Below, one piece after another: positions 53,306 to 61,583 of a stretch of 64,000 bases of DNA. Position numbers and translations under genes: made by a program. Source of the DNA: Sphingomonas alba (GTDB lineage Bacteria; Pseudomonadota; Alphaproteobacteria; Sphingomonadales; Sphingomonadaceae); the NCBI RefSeq assembly GCF_023516555.1, contig NZ_JAMGBD010000002.1:124001-188000 (forward strand). Reading direction: 5' to 3'. Below the pieces are notes generated by a model that saw nothing but the letters and a program-made list of their open reading frames with translations, was not told the origin of the DNA and did no database searches. Positions within the stretch are counted from its first letter, which is position 1, and each line of letters opens with the position of its first letter.

Positions 53306-54775
53306 ATGGGAATTATCGCGCGAATCATGGAACAGGCGGGCGACCGCACGGCCGTGTTGGCCGGCGGCGCGCCGATCAGCTTTGCGCGCCTCAATTCCGA
53401 TATCGATGCCGCCGCCATGAAGCTGCGGTCCCAGGGCGTGGGTACCGGCAAGACGATCGGCATCCGCGCCGGGGCCGCGGAGAACGGTCATTCCTATACG
53501 AATTGGATCGCCCACCTCGCGGTCATAAAGCTGGGCGCCACCCATGTTTCGATGACCGACAAGGCGGCGGTCAAGGGCGCGCTCCAAGCAGGTAAGGTCG
53601 ACCTCGTGCTCGGCCACTTTGAATCCCTTATCGACGTGCCCCCCTCCGTTTCGCGTTTCGAATTTCACCTCGATCCGGGCGCCCCGACCGCCGTCGGCGA
53701 GGCGGTTGCCAACGATGAACAGTCGGCGCGGCGCCTCAATCTCACCTCGGGGACGACCAATCGACCCAAGTTCATCGTCTGGGACGCCGCAATGATCGAG
53801 CAGCGGGTCGACCAGGTCGGCGAAATGGCGAACGCTGAGACCAAGCTGTTCCCGCTTCTGCACCTCAGGACCACGGCAGGTTTCCGCTACCCGCTGGCGA
53901 CGTGGGCAGCCGGTGGCTGTGTCATCCTGCCGCGGGCAGCCAAGGGCCTGGAGCGCGATGTCGAAGCGCTCCCCGATGCCAATTTGATCACCTGTTCCCC
54001 GCCGCAGCTCAAGGAACGATTGTTCGGCCTCAAGGGCGAGTGGCCGGGACGAGAGGGGCGGACGATCATGCTTCTCGGCGGCCGGCTACCGACGGCGTTG
54101 CGCGACGTCGCGCTCCAGCGAGCCTGCACCCGCCTGCTGATCAGCTATGGCTCGACCGAGACGGGCAGCATCGCCATGGGCGAACATGAGGTGATCGAGC
54201 GCCATCCCGGAGCAGTCGGATTCCTCCGCGACGGCGTCGAAGCCGAGATCGTCAGCGCCAAGGGCGAGCCAGTCCCAGCCGGGCAGCCGGGCCTTATCCG
54301 GACACGCAGCGCGATCATGGCCGGTGGTTATGAGGAGGGCTCTGGCCCAACCGGCGGCAGTGTTTTCCGTGACGGTTGGTTTTATCCGGGCGACATCGGC
54401 CGGCTTTACGAGGATGGGCTGCTCGCCATCGACGGCCGCACCGGCGACATGCTCAATCTCGGCGGCTGGAAGATTTCCGCAGTCAACCTCGAGACGATGG
54501 TCGGCGGATTGCCGGGAGTAAAAGACGTCTGCGCCGTCGGCCTTCAACTCGATGAGGGTGACATTCTGACCTTTGGAATCGTCTGTGACGACGATTTCGA
54601 TGTTCGAGGTTTGACCGAGAAAATCCGGGGCATGCTGAAGAACAATCGCCGCTTCCACGTCATCCGAATGCCGTCGATCCCGCGCAACGCCATGGGCAAG
54701 ATCCCAAGGCCCCTGATTGCTAGTCAGCTGACTGCTCTCTACGGCGCCGTGAAGAAGAATGCCGCAAATGCTTAA
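53306..54775 (+). CDS. AMP-dependent synthetase/ligase, substrate unknown
   Basis: 489 residues from ATG 53306; an in-frame ATG at 53243 would add 21 residues. Adenylate-forming motifs are complete: A3 LTSGTTNRPK at residues 146-155 (Asn in place of the usual Gly), A5 YGSTET at 281-286, A7 GWFYPGDIGRL at 357-367, GRTGDMLNLGGWKI hinge at 378-390 and A10 PRNAMGKIPR with K465. So it likely activates a carboxylic acid as an acyl-AMP and perhaps acyl-CoA. No carrier-protein gene is present. Its stop overlaps the next gene by 17 nt. Substrate unknown. Confidence 0.85.
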   Translation: MGIIARIMEQAGDRTAVLAGGAPISFARLNSDIDAAAMKLRSQGVGTGKTIGIRAGAAENGHSYTNWIAHLAVIKLGATHVSMTDKAAVKGALQAGKVDLVLGHFESLIDVPPSVSRFEFHLDPGAPTAVGEAVANDEQSARRLNLTSGTTNRPKFIVWDAAMIEQRVDQVGEMANAETKLFPLLHLRTTAGFRYPLATWAAGGCVILPRAAKGLERDVEALPDANLITCSPPQLKERLFGLKGEWPGREGRTIMLLGGRLPTALRDVALQRACTRLLISYGSTETGSIAMGEHEVIERHPGAVGFLRDGVEAEIVSAKGEPVPAGQPGLIRTRSAIMAGGYEEGSGPTGGSVFRDGWFYPGDIGRLYEDGLLAIDGRTGDMLNLGGWKISAVNLETMVGGLPGVKDVCAVGLQLDEGDILTFGIVCDDDFDVRGLTEKIRGMLKNNRRFHVIRMPSIPRNAMGKIPRPLIASQLTALYGAVKKNAANA

Positions 54776-55949
54776 GAGCCTGATGAATCCAGTGTCCGAC
54801 AAGTTCAGCCGAGTGACCGAAGCTTCCAAGCCGCGCCTGACCGAGACGCTCCACGTTCCCTGTGCGCCTTGGGACCCGGCGCGCGTCCATCATATCGGCC
54901 TCTTCCTGGGCGAGGGTGTCGGCCCAGAAGTCGTGCGGGTTGCGGCTTCGCTGCTCGAAGTCCTGTCTCAAGCGACCTCGCGTCGGTTCGAGATCCATGA
55001 AGGCGGCCTCATCGGCCTGCCGGCGAAAGAGCTCTACGGCAGCAGTCTCTCGTCGGAGGTTATCGGCTTCGCTGAGGACATCTTCGATCGCGGCGGAGCG
55101 CTTTTCTGCGGGCCGGGCGGCGACCGCTTCGTCTACGAAATGCGCCGCCAGTTCGACCTTTATTGCAAATTCACGCCAATCGAGCCGCTCATCGAATTGC
55201 GTGAAGCGGGCCAAGTCCGCCCCGAGGTCGTCGCCAGCGCCGACATCATCGCCATCCGGGAGGGCATGGGCGGGATTTACCAGGGAAGCTGGGAGGAGGT
55301 CGACGTCGAAGGCGACCGCGTCGCCCGCCATCGCTTCGAATATCGCGAGTCCATGGTCCGCCGGATCGTGGACGTGGCGATCAAGCTTGCCTCCAGTCGG
55401 CGCGGGCGCATCAATGTCGTCCTGAAACCCGGCGGCATTCCCTCGATCAGCTCGATGTGGCGGCGCATCGCACAGGAAATGACCCAGGAAGCCGGCACCG
55501 CTTTGGCAGAGCTGGAGATCGACAATGCGGTCTTCCAGTTGATCGCCAATCCGGGCCAATTCGACGTTGTGCTCTCGCCGAACATGTTCGGCGACGTGCT
55601 TGCCGATTGTGCCGCATTGTTGCTGGCCTCGCGGGGCCTCAGCTATTCCGGCAATTTCAATGACAGGGGCAACGGCGTCTACCAGACCGGGCACGGCGCG
55701 GCGCGAGACATCGCCGGCAAGGACGTCGCCAACCCGATCGGCCAGATTCTGTCGCTCGGCATGATGTTGCGCGAGAGCTTCTGCTGGCCGGAAGCGGACG
55801 CGGCCTTGCGCCAGGCCGTCCGCGAGACGCTCCAGCAGGGCAAGTGCACCGGCGACATCGCCATGCCGGGCCATGAGGTCGTCGGCACGGCCGAGTTTGG
55901 CCAACTGGTCAAAGCCAACCTCGAACGGCTGCTGGCCGACGCGGCCTAG
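54759..55949 (+). CDS. Isocitrate/isopropylmalate dehydrogenase family protein
   Basis: 396 residues (ATG 54759, or 54768), with a ~40-residue N-terminal extension before the usual start. Beta-decarboxylating dehydrogenase motifs are intact: GEGVGPEV at 51-58, IREGMGGIYQG at 166-176, the catalytic Lys in VVLKPGG (K223), metal Asp residues D255, D279 and D283 (IDNAVFQ, MFGDVLAD), and HGAARDIAGKDVANPI for the NAD site. It is therefore probably an active NAD-dependent enzyme on a 2-hydroxy-3-carboxy acid, such as malate, tartrate or isopropylmalate types. Overlaps the ligase by 17 nt and the fusion gene by 1 nt. Confidence 0.85.
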   Translation: MPQMLKSLMNPVSDKFSRVTEASKPRLTETLHVPCAPWDPARVHHIGLFLGEGVGPEVVRVAASLLEVLSQATSRRFEIHEGGLIGLPAKELYGSSLSSEVIGFAEDIFDRGGALFCGPGGDRFVYEMRRQFDLYCKFTPIEPLIELREAGQVRPEVVASADIIAIREGMGGIYQGSWEEVDVEGDRVARHRFEYRESMVRRIVDVAIKLASSRRGRINVVLKPGGIPSISSMWRRIAQEMTQEAGTALAELEIDNAVFQLIANPGQFDVVLSPNMFGDVLADCAALLLASRGLSYSGNFNDRGNGVYQTGHGAARDIAGKDVANPIGQILSLGMMLRESFCWPEADAALRQAVRETLQQGKCTGDIAMPGHEVVGTAEFGQLVKANLERLLADAA

Positions 55950-57799
55950 TGAGCGGCAAGACCGCCCTCCTGCTGGTCGATTGCCAGGAGGATTATCTCG
56001 CGCGGGAGAGTTTGCAGCCACCTCGCGGCACGCTGATCGCGGCGATCGCTGAAACCTTGGAGGCGGCACGGACCCAAGGCTGGCCTGTCGTCCATGTCCG
56101 CACCCGGGTTGCCGCTGATGGTTCAGGCGCCATGCCCCATCGCCGCGGCGCACCCGAAGCGGTCGACGGGACGCCCGGCGCCGCTGCGCCGCCCGAATTG
56201 CAGGAGCGGCCGGGCGAGCCCGTGCTGTTTAAGCGCTTCTTCAGTGCCTTCGATGCGCCAGGCCTTGACACCGAACTCCAGTCGCTAGGCGTCGAGCGCC
56301 TGTTAGTCGCGGGCGTGCATAGCCATGCCTGCATCCAGGCGACCGTTCTCGATGCCTATGCGCACGGTTTTGAGGTCGTGATCGGTGAAGATCTTGTCGG
56401 CAGCTACGATGCCGCCCACGGCGCGCAAGCGCTGCGCTGGCTCGATGGTCGCGCCGCGAGCGTGAAGTCCAGTGCCGCGATCTTCGGGAAGGCTTCAAAG
56501 ACTTGGAGTCATTTCAATCCGTGCGATGCACGAGAATTGCTGTTCGAGGCCGAGCTGACTCGGTCCGCGACCGTCACCAGCGAAGCGGATCGCCTGCGCG
56601 GACAGCCCGACATGCCGATCGCCGAGCGTTCGTCCGCCCTTTCAGAATTGCACAGGCGCCTGAGTTCAACTCGCGGAATGTGGGTCGAAGCCTTGATCCG
56701 CGACCTTGGTAAGCCGCGTGTCGATGCCGAAGGCGAATTTACCTACGGACTCGGCCTGCTGGAGCACGTGGTGACTACGCTTCAGAACGAGGAGGCCCAC
56801 GGCAGTCGCCGAGTCCGCTACCGGCCAGTCGGCGTCGCCGGCCTGATCACGCCTTGGAACAATCCCTTCGCCATCCCTCTTGCCAAGCTCGCCCCCGCGC
56901 TGGCTTATGGGAACAAGGTTCTCTGGAAGCCGGCGCCCCAAGGCTCGCGCATTGCCTCCATGCTTCGAGACAGTCTTGCCGACGTCGGGTTGGGCGAGAG
57001 CATCGCGATGCTCACGGGCGACGGGGTTACCGGACAGGCCGTATTGGCCAGCGCGGACCTCTTCAGCTTCACCGGCTCCGTTCCGGTTGGCCGGCTGATT
57101 GTCGCTGAAGCCGGAAGGCGAGCGATCCCTGCTCAGGCGGAGCTTGGCGGCAGCAACGCTGCCATCGTCGACGGGAGCGCCGACCTTGAGGCGGCCGCCA
57201 GCGATCTCGCCGCCGCTATTTTCAGCTTCGCCGGCCAGCGCTGCACCGCCATCCGCCGCGTCATCGTCCTCGATGCAGTCTACGACGTTTTTGTCGAGCG
57301 CCTGGCCGCGGCGGTAGATGCGCTGTCTGTCGGCGATCCCGCGGGCGTTGCTACGCAAGTTGGGCCGGTGATCGACAAGGCCAGTCAACGAACCTTCTTG
57401 AGCATGGGCGCCCAGGCGGCGGTGGACCTGAGCGAGCGCGGCTGCTGGGTACGACCGACCCTGGTCATCGAGCCAAGACCCGATCACCCGCTCCTTCGCC
57501 ACGAGGTGTTCGGACCGCTGGCAGCAGTCCTCAGGGTGCGCAATCTGGACGCTGCCATTGCAAGCCACAATTCCACCGACATGGGCCTCCTGGGCGCCCT
57601 GTTCAGCAACGACGCAGGCGCGCATGCACGCTTCCTGGCAGAAGCCCAGGCGGGTATTCTTTCCATCGGCAAAGCCCGGCCGCCTTTCGCGGCCGATGGG
57701 CCGTTCACCGGCTGGAAGGCATCCGGGTATGGAGTGCCCGAGCACGGCCGATGGAACCGCGACTTCTATACGCGCGCGCAGGCAATCTACGGCCACTGA
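55949..57799 (+). CDS. Isochorismatase-like cysteine hydrolase fused to aldehyde dehydrogenase
   Basis: 616 residues, GTG start overlapping the previous TAG by one base. Residues 1-~185 are an isochorismatase-like amidohydrolase with triad D11 (LLLVDCQEDY), K95 (VLFKRFFSAF) and C128 (GVHSHACIQATVLDAYAHG). Residues ~200-616 are a full aldehyde dehydrogenase: N304/N305 (PWNNPFAIP), E398 (AELGGSN), nucleophile C432 (FAGQRCTAIRR) and E519 (HEVFGPL). Such a fusion would couple release of an amide or ester product to oxidation of an aldehyde. I know no characterised enzyme with this architecture. Substrate unknown. Confidence 0.88.
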   Translation: MSGKTALLLVDCQEDYLARESLQPPRGTLIAAIAETLEAARTQGWPVVHVRTRVAADGSGAMPHRRGAPEAVDGTPGAAAPPELQERPGEPVLFKRFFSAFDAPGLDTELQSLGVERLLVAGVHSHACIQATVLDAYAHGFEVVIGEDLVGSYDAAHGAQALRWLDGRAASVKSSAAIFGKASKTWSHFNPCDARELLFEAELTRSATVTSEADRLRGQPDMPIAERSSALSELHRRLSSTRGMWVEALIRDLGKPRVDAEGEFTYGLGLLEHVVTTLQNEEAHGSRRVRYRPVGVAGLITPWNNPFAIPLAKLAPALAYGNKVLWKPAPQGSRIASMLRDSLADVGLGESIAMLTGDGVTGQAVLASADLFSFTGSVPVGRLIVAEAGRRAIPAQAELGGSNAAIVDGSADLEAAASDLAAAIFSFAGQRCTAIRRVIVLDAVYDVFVERLAAAVDALSVGDPAGVATQVGPVIDKASQRTFLSMGAQAAVDLSERGCWVRPTLVIEPRPDHPLLRHEVFGPLAAVLRVRNLDAAIASHNSTDMGLLGALFSNDAGAHARFLAEAQAGILSIGKARPPFAADGPFTGWKASGYGVPEHGRWNRDFYTRAQAIYGH

Positions 57800-57839
57800 T
57801 GGCTTGCGGCTCCGAGTGTCCGCTTCCATAGGGCGCGCC

Positions 57840-58271
57840 ATGTTGAGACCCGCTACCATCGCATTCGCTCTTAGCCTTGCCGCCTGTTCGGCTCCCGGCC
57901 CGAAGATTTCGGCGCACGACGCATGGGCGCGGGAAACCGGCTCCGCCGACAACGCTGCCGCCTATGTCACGATCGAGAACAAGGGCGGGGCCGATGAATT
58001 GATTGGCGCCAAGGCCAGCATCGGCGAGGCGATGATCCACGAGAGCTCGATGGACGGGGGCGTCATGCGCATGCGTCCGATCGCGGCCGGTGAAGGCCTA
58101 TCGGTGCCTTCGAATGGCAAGCTGACGCTTGGGCCGGGCGGCACTCACATCATGATCATGGGCCTGAAGGGGCCGCTAAAGGCCGGCGACCATTTCGACC
58201 TGACCCTGATCTTCGCCAAGGCCAGGGCGCACCGTATTAGGGTGACGGTCAAACCAGCGGGTGCAATGTGA
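57840..58271 (+). CDS. Copper chaperone PCu(A)C
   Basis: 143 residues from ATG 57840, with lipoprotein leader (IAFALSLAAC, lipobox 13-16). The copper site fits the PCuAC pattern: H67 in MIHESSMDGG, M78 in GGVMRMRPI, and H103 with M105 in GTHIMIMGL. It delivers Cu(I) to the CuA site of cytochrome c oxidase subunit II in the periplasm. ATG of the SCO gene overlaps its stop region by 4 nt (GTGA). It lies 40 bp after the fusion gene, with no functional link apparent. Confidence 0.92.
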   Translation: MLRPATIAFALSLAACSAPGPKISAHDAWARETGSADNAAAYVTIENKGGADELIGAKASIGEAMIHESSMDGGVMRMRPIAAGEGLSVPSNGKLTLGPGGTHIMIMGLKGPLKAGDHFDLTLIFAKARAHRIRVTVKPAGAM

Positions 58272-58852
58272 GAAACCTTCGGCTAGCACTTTGGCTGCTG
58301 GCGGCAGTCGCCGCCATGATCGGCGGCGCCTTGCTGTGGCGGCAATCCGACGCACCGCTGCTGAAGCCTGTGCCGACGCAGGTCAGCTTTGGAGGGCCGT
58401 TCACGCTGGTCGACAGCAAGGGCCAGCCATTCGCCAGCAGCAAACTGGCTGGCAAACCCTACGCGATCTTCTTCGGCTTTACCCATTGCCCCGATGTCTG
58501 CCCAACCACCTTGGCGAGGCTTGTGAAGCTGCGCCGGGAAGTAGGCAGCGAGGGCGCATTCCAGATCGTCTTCGTTACCGTCGACCCCGAGCGAGACGGC
58601 CCGAAGGAGGTGGGCAATTATGCCGATCTGTTCGGCGCGCCGGTCATCGGTCTGACCGGCAGCACGGCCCAGATCGCCCTGGTGAAGAAGGAATATGGCA
58701 TCTTCTCGCAGAAGGTCGGAACTGGAGATGACTACACGATCGACCACACGGCGACGGTCCTGCTGTTCGACAAGGACCAGAAGTTTCAGGCGACTATTGC
58801 ACCAGACGAGCCGGACGAGACTGCAATCGCCAAGCTGAAAAAGCTCGCTTAA
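58268..58852 (+). CDS. SCO-family copper metallochaperone
   Basis: 194 residues from GTG 58268, one N-terminal membrane anchor (LALWLLAAVAAMIGGALLW). Thioredoxin-like fold with C74 and C78 in FTHCPDVCPTT and H160 in YTIDHTATVLLFD, the copper ligands. Works with PCuAC to build the CuA centre of cytochrome c oxidase. Overlaps the PCuAC gene by 4 nt and ends convergent with the alpha/beta hydrolase (4-nt overlap). Standard member of the family. Confidence 0.95.
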   Translation: MRNLRLALWLLAAVAAMIGGALLWRQSDAPLLKPVPTQVSFGGPFTLVDSKGQPFASSKLAGKPYAIFFGFTHCPDVCPTTLARLVKLRREVGSEGAFQIVFVTVDPERDGPKEVGNYADLFGAPVIGLTGSTAQIALVKKEYGIFSQKVGTGDDYTIDHTATVLLFDKDQKFQATIAPDEPDETAIAKLKKLA

Positions 58853-59730
58853 CCCGCCTCGACTTCGGATTCAGCCAGAACTTTCGCAAGCAACCGGTCG
58901 ATACCGGCGACGGCTTCCGGTTCGTCGAGGATCGGCGCGTGGCCGATGCCCGGGACCGTCACCAATTCGGACTTCGGCAGAGTTTCAATCATTCGCTCGG
59001 CTGTTTCGACCGACAGCAAATCGCTGGTCTCGCCGCGCACGAGGAGGACGGGCTTGTCCCTCAATCCGTCGATCAGCGGCCAAGGGTCGAACGGGGGCGT
59101 CCCCTGCGCGGTCGCGAACGGCTGGGCGATGGCCATGTCATAGTCCGACCGCACCGTTCCGTCTGGCCGCTCGCTTGCCTGCCGGCGGACGAAGACGTCC
59201 CACTGATCGGCAGTGTAGTTAGGAAAAGCGATGCCGTTCCTTGTCGCAGCGGACTCCGCCGCCTCGGCCCAATTGGCGAAAACCCCTCCCTTGCCGACAT
59301 AGGCGCGGAGGCGATCGATCCCGCGATCCTCCACCACCGGCCCTATGTCGTTGATCATCGCCCCCGCGATCCGCTCGGAATCCGTCGAGCTCATCAGCAT
59401 GGCGACGATACCACCCAGCGACGTCCCGAAGAAGACGGCGTCAGCAATGCCGAGCTGGTCGAGCAGCTTGAGGACGTCTGCCGCATAGGTGTGCGGCACG
59501 TAATTGGCCGGATTGGGGTCGTATTGCGATTGGCCCCTGCCCCGGAATTCGACGGCAATGATCCGCCATTCACCGGCGAGGCGGTCGGCCACGGGCTCAA
59601 AGTCGCGAGCGTTGCGGGTCAGTCCGGGCAGGCAGAGGATCGGCGGCCGCTCATGCGGACCCGCATAATCGCGATAATGGAGTTTCAGCCCGTCGTTGCT
59701 CGTCCAGTAACGATCGACCCACTCCGCCAT
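58849..59730 (-). CDS. Alpha/beta-fold hydrolase
   Basis: 293 residues from MAEWVDRYWTSNDGLKLHYRD. Upstream in-frame codons to 59859 lack a ribosome site and are rejected. The oxyanion region LPGLTRNARDF, nucleophile S104 in FFGTSLGGIVA, acid in the VRGETSDLLS region and His in GIGHAPILDEP form the complete triad. Similar to esterases and haloalkane/epoxide-hydrolase-like proteins often found in sphingomonads; the substrate is not evident. Convergent with the SCO gene. Confidence 0.85.
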   Translation of the reverse strand: MAEWVDRYWTSNDGLKLHYRDYAGPHERPPILCLPGLTRNARDFEPVADRLAGEWRIIAVEFRGRGQSQYDPNPANYVPHTYAADVLKLLDQLGIADAVFFGTSLGGIVAMLMSSTDSERIAGAMINDIGPVVEDRGIDRLRAYVGKGGVFANWAEAAESAATRNGIAFPNYTADQWDVFVRRQASERPDGTVRSDYDMAIAQPFATAQGTPPFDPWPLIDGLRDKPVLLVRGETSDLLSVETAERMIETLPKSELVTVPGIGHAPILDEPEAVAGIDRLLAKVLAESEVEAG

Positions 59731-59783
59731 GCGATACCCCTGACTGCTTCCTGGCAAGACCCTACAAAGGGCGCTGGCGACTG

Positions 59784-60143
59784 TCACCCGTCGTCGCGAG
59801 CATCCAATTCCTTGACCAGTTTGCGCGGCGCCTGGGCGCGGTAGCTCTCCTCGACCCATTCCTTCAGTTGATTGAACGAGGGAATATGATCGGCCGGTGG
59901 CGAGAAGCTGACCCAGCCGCTCTTGCCGAGACCATAACCGGTCGGTTCGGCGAAGGGCAGCTGCAACGCCTCATAGCCGGTATAAGGCAGCTTGCAGGAC
60001 AAGCTGAACGGCTTCCCCTTGCCCGGCAAATAGGCGAACGTCTTGTCCTTGACCGCCAGATCATCGTGATCGGGCCAGGGCGATTTACGGTGCGCACCGG
60101 GCAAAGAGAGGCCGAATGCCCGCAATTGTTCGACAAGGTCCAT
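59784..60143 (-). CDS. MmcQ/YjbR-family protein
   Basis: 119 residues from MDLVEQLRAFGLSLPGAHRK. The pattern of a cyaY/YjbR-type fold is visible: SPWPDHDDLAVKDKTFAYL, KLPYTGYEALQLPFAEPTGYGLGKSGWVSF and the C-terminal YRAQAPRKLVKEL. The family (DUF419) is sometimes said to bind DNA, by structure only. Divergent from selO with about 49 bp between start codons. An upstream extension to 60194 is rejected. Confidence 0.88.
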   Translation of the reverse strand: MDLVEQLRAFGLSLPGAHRKSPWPDHDDLAVKDKTFAYLPGKGKPFSLSCKLPYTGYEALQLPFAEPTGYGLGKSGWVSFSPPADHIPSFNQLKEWVEESYRAQAPRKLVKELDARDDG

Positions 60144-60192
60144 GGGATTGGACCTAGCGGATCCAGCGCCGATGCTCCACCTGTGGCAAGCC

Positions 60193-61551
60193 ATGGCCGA
60201 TTACCGCCCCGACCCAAAAATCCTCGAGCTCGGCGCGGATTTCTATGACGCAGTCGAACCGGCAAAATTCCCCAGGTCCATTCCGCGGTTTCTCAACGAG
60301 CGATGGGCCGAGCGGATCGGATTGGATGGCACCGATTGGGAAGCGCATTTCTGCCGCTTCGAACCGTTGCCGGACAACCTGCCGCAGCCCCTCGCCCTTC
60401 GCTACCACGGGCATCAGTTCCGGAGCTACAATCCGGAGATCGGCGATGGCCGCGGATTCCTCTTCGCCCAACTCCGTGACGAGGGCGGCCGCCTGCTCGA
60501 CCTCGGCACCAAGGGGTCGGGCCAGACCCCTTACAGCCGGTTCGGCGATGGCCGCCTAACTCTAAAGGGCGGGGTTCGCGAGGTGTTGGCCACGGAAATG
60601 CTGGAGGCACTGGGCGTCAATACGTCCAAGACCTTCGCATTGTTCGAAACAGGCGAGGAGCTGGTGCGGAGCGACGAGCCTTCTCCCACACGCTCGTCCG
60701 TTCTGACGCGGCTCGGTCACGGCCATATCCGCATCGGCACCTTTCAGCGGCTCGCCTTCTTCGAGCAGCCCGACAATATCGCCAAGCTCGTCCGCTATTG
60801 CCTGGAGCACCTCTACGGAGAAGACCCGTCCGCGGGTGCGCATCGACTGTTCGAGCTGATTGCAGGGGCCACAGCCCGCCTTGCCGCCTCCTACCTTGCC
60901 GCCGGTTTTGTCCATGGCGTCCTCAACAGCGACAATATCGCCATTACAGGTGAGAGCTTCGATTACGGGCCGTGGCGGTTCACGCCCTACTGGGACGACG
61001 CGTTCACCGCCGCCTATTTCGACGAGACGGGGCTCTACGCATTCGGCCGGCAACCTGAAGCGATCCACTGGGACCTGGCACAATTGGCGGGCTGCCTTGC
61101 GCTGGTCGCCGAAGCCCCGCCCCTCGCCGACCAACTGCGCTCATGGTCCGAATTATTTGAAGCTGCACTCATTGAGGCGATGCTGAAGCGGCTCGGTGTC
61201 GTCCCGGCCGCCAGGGACGATGACCGGCACCTGGTCGCGACACTGATCAAAGCGCTGCAATCGAAAGCAGCAGGGATCGACTGGCTGTTCTTCGACTGGC
61301 GGGGTGGCCGCGATCCGGGGGTAGACGCGTACCCCTGCGAGGAATTCCGCGACCTGGCACAGCTGCTCGATGGCCGCGACAATCCCGCGGCGCGATCGCA
61401 TCCATATTGGAGCGATGAGACGCCATGCTCGATGCATATCGAGGAGGTTGAAGGGATCTGGGCCGCAATCGCCGCGGGCGATGACTGGACACCCTTCAAT
61501 GCCAAGATCGCCGCAATCCGGCGAATGGGCGCGGCAATGAGCGCGACTTGA
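60193..61551 (+). CDS. selO: YdiU/SelO protein adenylyltransferase
   Basis: 452 residues from MADYRPDPKILELGADFYDAV. Pseudokinase-fold protein AMPylator (Fic-independent) that transfers AMP to Ser, Thr or Tyr of target proteins, implicated in redox stress. Family signatures are LRYHGHQF, DGRGFLFAQLRDE, GTKGSGQTPYSRFGDGRLTLKGGVREVL, and the catalytic GFVHGVLNSDNIAITGESFDYGPW. There is no in-frame TGA, so it is the cysteine-free bacterial form at the C-terminus (ends MSAT). astD follows 32 bp later on the same strand. Confidence 0.93.
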   Translation: MADYRPDPKILELGADFYDAVEPAKFPRSIPRFLNERWAERIGLDGTDWEAHFCRFEPLPDNLPQPLALRYHGHQFRSYNPEIGDGRGFLFAQLRDEGGRLLDLGTKGSGQTPYSRFGDGRLTLKGGVREVLATEMLEALGVNTSKTFALFETGEELVRSDEPSPTRSSVLTRLGHGHIRIGTFQRLAFFEQPDNIAKLVRYCLEHLYGEDPSAGAHRLFELIAGATARLAASYLAAGFVHGVLNSDNIAITGESFDYGPWRFTPYWDDAFTAAYFDETGLYAFGRQPEAIHWDLAQLAGCLALVAEAPPLADQLRSWSELFEAALIEAMLKRLGVVPAARDDDRHLVATLIKALQSKAAGIDWLFFDWRGGRDPGVDAYPCEEFRDLAQLLDGRDNPAARSHPYWSDETPCSMHIEEVEGIWAAIAAGDDWTPFNAKIAAIRRMGAAMSAT

Positions 61552-61583
61552 CCCAGGTTAACCAAGTTGTACCGAGGCCCGAC

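Noticed and set aside
54720-56153. A 477-codon minus-strand frame across the dehydrogenase and fusion genes
   Set aside because: It is antisense to two proteins with complete catalytic motifs, and its own sequence shows no domain.
52967-57799. tRNA-Cys as an integration site for the three-gene operon (genomic island)
   Set aside because: No duplicated tRNA 3' end was seen after the operon, no integrase is present, and base composition looks like the surroundings.
53306-57799. The operon as a catechol-siderophore (Dhb/Ent-like) locus because it has an AMP-ligase and an isochorismatase-like domain
   Set aside because: There is no isochorismate synthase, 2,3-dihydro-DHB dehydrogenase, NRPS or carrier protein, and the other enzymes are catabolic types.
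60193-61551. Selenocysteine in SelO
   Set aside because: The bacterial gene has no in-frame TGA and ends without the C-terminal Cys/Sec motif. The name refers only to the eukaryotic homologue.
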